Made by a program: the position numbers and the translations under genes
Shown here: piece after piece, positions 15,765 to 22,644 of the stretch
How positions within the stretch are numbered: position 1 is the stretch's first letter
Layout: each line of letters opens with the position of its first letter
The notes under the pieces: generated by a model
What the model saw: only the letters and a program-made list of their open reading frames with translations
Database searches by the model: none
What the model was told of the DNA's origin: nothing
NCBI GenBank assembly: GCA_003427395.1
Contig: BFEA01000648.1
Span: forward strand, 530,868-553,511
From: Chara braunii
Taxonomy: Eukaryota > Streptophyta > Charophyceae > Charales > Characeae
Direction: 5' to 3'
Length of the DNA stretch: 22,644 nt

Positions 15765-18062
15765 ATGGCTTCGGATAACTTGATCCTTGCGCCCTCAGAA
15801 ATGGATAGAGATAGAGCCTCGATAATTTTTGAGGAGTGCTACAGGTCAAGGGTCTTACCTACGGGCGTGATTCCTGACGTCCCAGGTATTATTGAGCGCA
15901 CGAATGATTGTGTCCGTGTCAAGGTTGACCATCGGGTTTTCAATGCTAAAAAAGAATGGCTCTCCAAAAATGCTGTTTCAATTTTTTTTGGGGACAAAAG
16001 TGACTCCCTCCCGGTCAGAATCAAAAGGAGACTGGTCATAATGTATGAGAATAAGTGGATTGGCATGCCCATGTTGGGCCCTGAGCCCAAAAGTGGGTTA
16101 TTCCATAACGAAGGTCGCAATCTGATCACATATGTCCCCAGCACCAACGAAGTCGCGACCTGGTTCCATATGAAACAAATGGACAAAATTAATTTGGACG
16201 GAGTGAATTATACGCTCTACTTCCGACCTTGGATGACTGAGGTGGAGTTGAATGAGTGGAGGGAGAAGTTGAGATACAAATGTTTTTGGATTCGTGTATT
16301 ACAAGTCCCTATAGGGGCCCTCCCGTTGGTCCATGACGTGGTTAAATTGGCGTATGGGCGAGTTCTGAAGCCTGACCCTGTTTCATCAAAACCGGAAGAG
16401 CCCGAGCTTTTTAACATTCACTTTGATTTGGAACTTTCGGGCCGGCATCTGTACACGCCGTATATTGCAATTGACCTCCCTGATGATGGCGGTTCGATCG
16501 AGTTGGAAGTGGTCAACCAAGACACTGATTGGTGCAGTGATTGCTGCCGATATTTTCACCTGGAAGGTGATCCTGATTGTCCAGCGATGAAGCAGAGGCC
16601 TAAACACAATTCACAGTTTGCATCTAATGCTCCCCCCTCCCCTCCCCAATCCCCAGCGGGTACTTACCCGCCTGGAGCGAAGGGAGGGGGAGGGGGAGGG
16701 GGAGGGAGGGGGAGAGGGGATGGGAAAGGGAACTCTACTCAGACTCCTCTTCCCTCCCCCTCTGGCCATCCCCAACCCTCCCCTTGTTATCATGGGTCGG
16801 GGCAGCATCCTACCTGGGTCCCTATTAAATCTGCGATTCAGAATCAGGGCCAGACCCAGGTCCCGACACAAGGGGCTGGTCCTTCAGAGCAAGCGGCGAA
16901 TTCTTCTCGCTCGTTGATTCCCCAAACCGCTTCGAAAGAGAATCGAGACAGATCAATCTCCTCTCCGCTGGGCACATCATCTGGTCCTTCCATGCCAGGG
17001 GAGGGCCCAACATCAGACGTGCTGCCCCCACCCAGAGCCGAGATCTCAAAAGGTAGACTCTCGGTCCTGGGTGGGTCGTTCACAGTCCCGTCTCAGGACT
17101 ATGTGACTAATCACGTCAACTTAGCATTTTCACCAGTCTCCTTGACACGGGGATAGTGGATTGACAAATTGAAGTCTGCCACCCTCAATATCAACCAGAA
17201 CTCGGAAGCTGTTGCCATGGATGCAACAAACTTGGATCGGTCTCCCACGGAAGTGTTGCGGATTGCAAACGGGTCTGGTGCTGACCGGGTCCCTGAAGAT
17301 GAAGTAATGGACACCACAGTCCCCTCCTCATTTAACGTTGACCCGTTGCTGTCAGTCCCGGTGGGATCTTCAGAGGGTATTCCGGAAGTGGAAAGCCCTC
17401 AGTCTCAGGATTCGAAGGATAAAACTATTGACACTCCGGTTAAAAAATCGTGAAAGGAATCAGCCGGGGTAGGCAGGAGTTCCAAATCTCCAGGCCCCCC
17501 CAAAACGATTCGAGACGTAGCGTTGGAAGAAGGGTCGGAGGCAGTCCAAAAGAAGTGTCAGGCGAAGCTGAAGAGTAAGGTGGTCTGCTCCCTGTCCTCG
17601 ACACAACCTATGTCTAGTTTGTCCCGATCAGACAAGGGGAAGACTGAAGACTACTTAGCTCCGTTGATATGTGTTCCTTCTGCCAAAGGCCCAATGGTCT
17701 TGTCTTTCACACCGTCTGATGGTATACTAGACATGGCCATAGTCAGAATAGAGGGGCAGCCCTCAGAGTTGGATATCCTAGGACATACTCGCAAGATCCT
17801 CAAGGGAACCTGCTATGCCAGACTGCTTCCGGAGCCCAAAGTTTCCAAATATGTTTTTGTTTGGGCTTCCGACCGTAGAACATGCAAGGCTTGTGTTTAT
17901 TTTGCATTTTTGAATATCCAGATTAACGAGGAAGTTGGGGAAAAACTTAAACCTTTGAATCCCTATTGGATTTCCTTTGAGCAGTTTACGATGCCAGCCA
18001 ATCCCATTCTGAAAAAGATTTACATGGCTGAAGGGATTTCGGCCCAGATTATTGCAGATTGA
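15765..18062 (+). pseudogene. LINE-2 ORF1 (DUF4283-like, zinc knuckle) with two stops
   Basis: The start is the first ATG (15765, AGAATGG). One frame runs 766 codons, broken only by TAG at 17154-17156 and TGA at 17451-17453. The first part (to about 16590) resembles the DUF4283 domain of plant LINE ORF1 proteins: a WFHMKQMDKINLDGVNYTLY strand region, RPW, and WIRVLQVPIGALPLVHDVVK. It ends in a knuckle-like CSDCCRYFHLEGDPDC (CX2CX4HX6C, spaced differently from CX2CX4HX4C). A disordered Gly/Pro/Ser region follows. After the second stop comes a compact region (about 17640-18060; APLICVPSAKGPMVLSF ... YWISFEQFTMPANP) that I do not recognise. The protein would bind element RNA. The stops make the present copy non-functional unless read through. 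Confidence 0.75.
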
Positions 18063-18229
18063 CTAAAAAAGTCTGATCTCAGAGCTCAATCAGTTTACTG
18101 CGGTCCTTCAGAGCCCCTGGGCCCTGACTGAACTTCAGTCAAAGGAGGACCAGGAGGACAAACGAAGGAAACTTTCAGCCAAGTCCCAATGCCACATCCA
18201 AGCTAAGGGCGTAGAGGTCGGACACAACG

Positions 18230-21200
18230 ATGGTCCTGCCCAAACGCCTGAGGCTAGCTAATCGGAATGTGCGTGGTCTTAATGACAGAGAAAGAAAGAT
18301 TAGGCTGGCCTCTTGGGCGTATTCACATGATGTCCACGTGCTCTGCCTGCAAGAGACGAAACTGTGTGCCGCCCGAATCGCTGAGTACAATCGGTGGTGG
18401 TCGGGCCCACAGTTTTGGGCTCCGGCAGACGACACAAAGGGGGGGGTAGCAATTTTATTTAATAAAGATCTGGATATAGATATCATTGACAGTTTTGTGG
18501 ACATAAATGGGCGGTTTGTTTGGCTTGGTAGATACCTTCCGAGTAATGAATCCGGACTCGCCAGGACATTCCTGGCACGGTCCTCAACCGGATGAATATA
18601 CACCAGGCCCCAGTCAGCACTTGGATTTTATTTTAACAAGGGGCTCTCCGTGGGACCGATGTATTTGGACTGACCTGGAAGTGTCACATTTTTCGGATCA
18701 CTATCCGATTCTGTTGGACATAATTTCAGGGGAACCGATCGAAAGAGTCCGGGGCCCCTTCATGTTGAACGTCACACATTTGAAGGATGAAGGGGTTACG
18801 AAATGGGTGAAGCAACAAGTGCAAAAATGGGAGGGTGCCAAAGCCCTTTTCATTAATTATGAGGATTGGGCTGACACAGGGTTCGGTATTCTTTAGTCCG
18901 CCCTGGATGTTTTTTCTCAGATCAAGGCAAGCAAGCGGAACAAGTGGGAGAAAGAACTCCAGCAAGCGGTCTTAGAGGCTGAGGCCAAAATCGGTAACGA
19001 CCCGTATGGTGATATTCACTGGGCTAGAGTCGGGAAGGATTTGTTGTCACAGCTTGAGGAGCTTGAAGTTAAAATACAGGCCCAATGGTTAGAATGGTTA
19101 AAGATTCGAGGAATTAAGGGTCAGGATAGGATGACAAAGGCTACCTTCCGCTCTTTGTTAATTCAAAGCACAAAGCCACTTATTCGCGAACTATGCCATC
19201 CCCTTAGCCCGGATACACCGCTGGCGGTCACTATTCCCACGATCTGCGCCTACACGGTGGATTATTTCACTGATATTCTGACCACAGTTCGCCCAGCTGA
19301 CTCGTTCGACTCTAACCTGTCAGTTTCTTCGTCCTTCTGGGATCGGACGCACGTGCGAATCTCTACTAGTGGGAAGCTGGACCTGGACAGACCCTTCTCC
19401 AACGAAGAGTTGCTCCAGGCAGCAAAACAGATGTATGTAGGAAAGTGTCCTGGCATAGATGGGTTCCCTGTGGAACTGTTTATTGCAACCTGGGAGGCGA
19501 TGGGCCCCTGGATCACAGAAATCTGTAATAGAGCAACTACGGTAGAAACTCTTCCGAAAGGGCTACTAAGAGGCATTATTTCTTTGTTATATAAGAAGGG
19601 TGATAAACGTGATGTCCGGAACTGGCGTCCAATTTTTCTATTGAATGTGGCTTATAAAATCTTAGCGAAGGCTTTGGCGGTCAGACTCGCGAGGTACCTG
19701 CCTTCCTTGGTAGGGGCAGGAACAGGGAGCCTTCGTGAAGGGTAGGTCCATTTTCGATAACATTTTAGCCACATTGCAAGCACTAGAAATAATCGGTGCA
19801 GAGAAACGAGAAGTAGCTGTGATCTTATTAGACATGGAGAAGGCCTACGATAGGGTGGGCTGGACTTTTGTTGCCACGACATTGTCTCACATGGGGTTTG
19901 GTCCAATCTTGTGTGAAGTCGTCAAGGCCATGTACTCCCGAGCGTCAGTGATGATAAATGTCAACGGCTGCTTGTCGAAGTCCTTCGACCTGTCCCGTTC
20001 TCTGCGTCAGGGTTGCCCCTTGGCACCCCTTCTGTTCGTGCTTCAACTTGAAGTACTGTTGGACAACATACGTCAGAATGAGCAGATCCGGGGCCTGGAG
20101 CTTCCCTCCTTCCATTGGAAAGGGGGAGCCATTGCTGACGATCTAACAGTCGCATGTGATAACACAGTGGATTCAACTAGCGAGTTGTGGTCTGTATTGG
20201 AGGAGTATTGCCACCTGTCGGAAGCTTCCATAAATGTGGACAAGTCAGCAGTCCTCTTACCTGAACCCTTCATATCTGTGGGGAACTGGGGGATGAAATC
20301 GGTCCCAGCGGACAGATCTGAGAGACTGCTAGGAGTTCAGGTAGCCTTATCGAACTGCTCTATGGCCCAGGACAATATTTTAAAGGAGAAGGTGGCTGGG
20401 AAAATAGGAAAGTGGGAGAAGGGAAAATTTCTCTCCCTCTTTGGTCGAGCCCTTGTGCTCACGGCTGCAGCCTTTTCCACCGCTTGGTTTGTCTTGGCTG
20501 TGCACCTCCTGGGTAATGATGCTTATGTGTTTATTAGACGTTGTGCAGCTAGATCTCTTTGGAAGCCGACCGGTGCAGAGGATCAAGGGTCTATCTCCAA
20601 GGTTGCCTGGGAAACTGTGGCCACCCCTAAAGGGATGGGAGGTCTGGGCCTCCTTGACTCTAGACAACAGAACTTAGCTCTCCTCGCTAAATGGGCAGTC
20701 GTAGCTATGACGTCACAAGATTCTAAGGCCTGGATTTCCTTAGCAGAATATCTCCTGGGAACTGAATGGGACTTTACTCACCCCTCTGATATTTGGAGAT
20801 GCCTCTGTCTGCAGTCGTTTACCCAAAGGAGACCCAAGTCGGCAGTTTGGCGTAATATACTTTTTGCGTGGAACAAATTGCGTCCTACTTCCTTTAGAGA
20901 GCCGGTTAGCCATCTCGAGGTGTTGAATCAACCTCTGTTTGATAGTCCCCGTATTGTGCAGCCAGATGGTTCCTCCTTTTCAGCTGCCGATACCTCAGGG
21001 AACTTTGGGAAAGCCTGGTGCTCGAAAGGGGTTATAGCTGTGAGAGATATTTGGGATGATTCAACCCAGAACTGGATTACGTTTGACCATCTACGTCAAA
21101 AGCTCCCCAGGCTTCATAACAGAGCCAATAATTTTAATCTCTTAAAATGCGCTATCCCTCCTTCTTGGATTTCTTACTTGCGCAGACTGGGCCAGCCTGC

Positions 21201-22234
21201 AATCGATACTTGGTTTAGATCCTCGGTCACCCCAACGGAGTGCTGGCGGGTCTTGGGCCCAGCAGAAGCGGGAGGAATAAAAGTTCAAGTGTGGGCCCAG
21301 CGGACTAACTCGGCTATTAAACAAGGGGACTTGTTGTTATGGAAAGGAGAGGAAGTGGTGGCACTGGATCAGAATTTGGAAGAGGTGAGAGTTTGGTGTT
21401 CGAAAGGCCGCAATGGGAAAGAGACATGCTCAGGCGGTCGTTTGGCTTCTTCGTTCAAAACGGAACCCTACCTCTGTGGGTGGGCCGGTCTGGATAAAGC
21501 TGACTCCTATACCCCGATGGGCCATTATACCAGTAAGGTGGGTAGAGCCGCTCAATTGAAGAAGGTGTCAAAAACTCCGGTATTTACAGCAACCCAGAGA
21601 TGGAGTTCTTCTTTGGCAGAGGTCATTTCCGAAAAGAAGCTTCTGAAGTTGTGGGAACAGTTGCAGAACCTACCAGACCAAAAAGCTGCCAGCCTCCAAT
21701 GGTTACAGTCGATGCAGTCCGTTCCTTCGGCGGTGTGGCTCTCAATGAAAGGGATGAACGTGTCGTTAGTCTGCTCTCGATGTAATTGGGCTTGGGAGAC
21801 TACGACACATTTATGGATTGACTGCCCCTATTCTATTCAGGTGTGGCAGTGGTGGAGAAAATTTTGGGATAAGATAGCTGGTTCGTCGGTGGACAGATTC
21901 TTGGATTCTCTCCGGTTGTAATGATCGTCCAATGTCTTATGATTTGGGCTGGGGTTATGTGGCCCAAGTCGGTAGAGGACTGATCATGAACACAATCTGG
22001 ATGGCACGGAACAAGAGGTTATTCAGAGAAGAAAGCTGTCATGTGGAGGAGCTAAAAAACCACATTAAAGCACAAATCAGACTGTTGATCATCGCTGACT
22101 GGCAGAGGAAAAGTCTGGTATGGTTTCTGCGCACTTGGGCTTCAAACAGCCAACTTGCTTCTGGTTCACAGGAAGGGGAACTGGTCATAGGTTTGGGGTT
22201 ATCTACGGGCATTGAAGCTCGGTTATTGGTGTAG
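18230..22234 (+). pseudogene. LINE-2 ORF2 (APE endonuclease, RT, zf-RVT), broken
   Basis: ATG at 18230. The endonuclease start is intact (NRNVRGLNDRERKIRLASW, then CLQETKL with the metal-binding Glu). At about 18518-18530 the frame jumps from NGRFVWL to LVDTFRVMNPDSPGHSW, so the central part with the usual GDFN is missing; LDFIL and SDHYPILLDI of the C-terminal half remain. TAG at 18894-18896 interrupts the same frame. An extra G near 19720 shifts the frame before EQGAFVKGRSIFDNIL. RT core: LLDMEKAYDRVGW (motif A, about 19827-19865), LRQGCPLAPLLF (B, about 20004-20040) and AIADDLTVACDN (C, about 20128-20163). The C-terminal finger is CSRCNWAWETTTHLWIDC (about 21773-21826). A last frameshift between 21900 and 21932 leads to a C-terminal part ending at 22234. 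No RNase H domain is seen. Confidence 0.85.
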
Positions 22235-22506
22235 GCAGAGGAGTCTCTCTGTACATCGGTTTTCGCTTAAGGCACTTGACTGTCCATTCAACTATAGATT
22301 GGACCTCAGAACTTTATAGTGTCTGTGCTTTGAAGTGTAGAACCACGGGGGCGAGCTGGTATCGTCAGCCCCTGGAGTTTAGTGCTAAGTAGGATGGTTC
22401 TCAGTCAGGAAGGATTTACTTGAGCCTCAAGAGATTTTGGAAGATGAGAGTAGATTGGTGAAAAGAAGGGACGCTGGACCCGGTTTCCAGCATGGTTCCA
22501 TTTTTT

Positions 22507-22532
22507 CCGGGTTGTTTGTGAGGAATTCCCGG
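22507..22532 (+). promoter_or_regulatory. 3' UTR stem-loop of LINE-2
   Basis: CCGGG (22507-22511) and CCCGG (22528-22532) around TTGTTTGTGAGGAATT. Stem and loop match the LINE-1 stem-loop at 6643-6668, although the surrounding 3' UTRs have otherwise diverged. Confidence 0.55.
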
Positions 22533-22547
22533 GCTCCCTTCTTTGGT

Positions 22548-22553
22548 AATAAA
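22548..22553 (+). promoter_or_regulatory. Polyadenylation signal AATAAA
   Basis: AATAAA, 17 bases before the terminal poly-A of LINE-2. Confidence 0.65.
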
Positions 22554-22568
22554 AGTCAATGATTCTTC

Positions 22569-22569
<1 letters not shown>

Positions 22570-22644
<75 letters not shown>
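22570..22644 (+). repeat. Poly-A tail of LINE-2
   Basis: Seventy-five A residues to the window edge, following the 3' UTR and AATAAA of LINE-2. Confidence 0.9.

Larger units (their letters stand above)
15765..22644 (+). mobile_element. LINE-2: nearly full-length, inactivated L1-type LINE
   Basis: Contains ORF1, ORF2 (AP endonuclease, RT, zf-RVT finger), a 3' UTR with stem-loop and AATAAA, and a poly-A from 22570 to the window end. Defects: two in-frame stops in ORF1; an internal deletion and an in-frame stop in or after the endonuclease; one frameshift before the RT core; and one near the C-terminus. The 5' end lies somewhere between 15019 and 15765. The right target duplication is outside the window. 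Confidence 0.85.

Overview
The window is a nest of eukaryotic transposable elements and simple repeats. I see no host gene with confidence, no tRNA or rRNA, and no CRISPR array. The organism looks like a member of the green lineage, possibly a charophyte alga such as Chara. That is an inference from two things: LINEs whose ORF1 resembles the DUF4283 plus zinc-knuckle ORF1 of plant L1-type elements, and a Penelope-like element (PLE) with the GIY-YIG endonuclease placed before the reverse transcriptase, an arrangement described for PLEs of green algae, protists and some invertebrates. Homopolymer and dinucleotide tracts are abundant, and single N bases occur at 6010 and 13800.

Layout. 1-1160: a (CT)n tract, a poly-T tract and one unrecognised 224-codon ORF. 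1163-2333 (minus): a decayed LINE reverse transcriptase fragment (LINE-3). 2334-4110: poly-A tracts, two related foldback elements sharing a GGGCCTCGCCACACCA-type terminal repeat, a (CAAA)n microsatellite, and a poly-T insertion bounded by an 11-bp direct repeat. 4111-6764 (plus): LINE-1, 5'-truncated inside the reverse transcriptase, with a poly-A tail and a GTTCGAA target-site duplication. 6765-7341: poly-T tracts and a 170-bp foldback element. 7342-14783 (minus): the Penelope-like element. 14784-15764: a GC-rich stretch with two hairpins, including the probable 5' UTR of the next element. 15765-22644 (plus): LINE-2, nearly full length but broken in several places, running into a terminal poly-A.

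The PLE is the most interesting object. On the minus strand it reads: a 103-bp inverted fragment of its own 3' region; a 478-bp terminal repeat (pLTR); a hammerhead-ribozyme-like fold; a polypyrimidine microsatellite; ORF1 (N-terminal CCHC zinc knuckle, long coiled coil); an in-frame TGA lying in the stem of a 13-bp hairpin; a GIY-YIG endonuclease; a 933-bp DNA transposon with 20-bp perfect terminal inverted repeats and a 4-bp target duplication; the reverse transcriptase; and the second pLTR. Removing the 933-bp insert plus one 4-bp duplication puts endonuclease and reverse transcriptase in one frame. That frame is also shared with ORF1 across the TGA. The ancestral coding unit was therefore probably zinc knuckle, coiled coil, GIY-YIG, RT, about 1496 codons, with the TGA either a programmed readthrough site or a nonsense mutation.

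The two plus-strand LINEs share only part of their sequence, but both end in a CCGGG/CCCGG stem-loop with an almost identical loop just before the polyadenylation signal. This is a candidate recognition element for their own reverse transcriptase.
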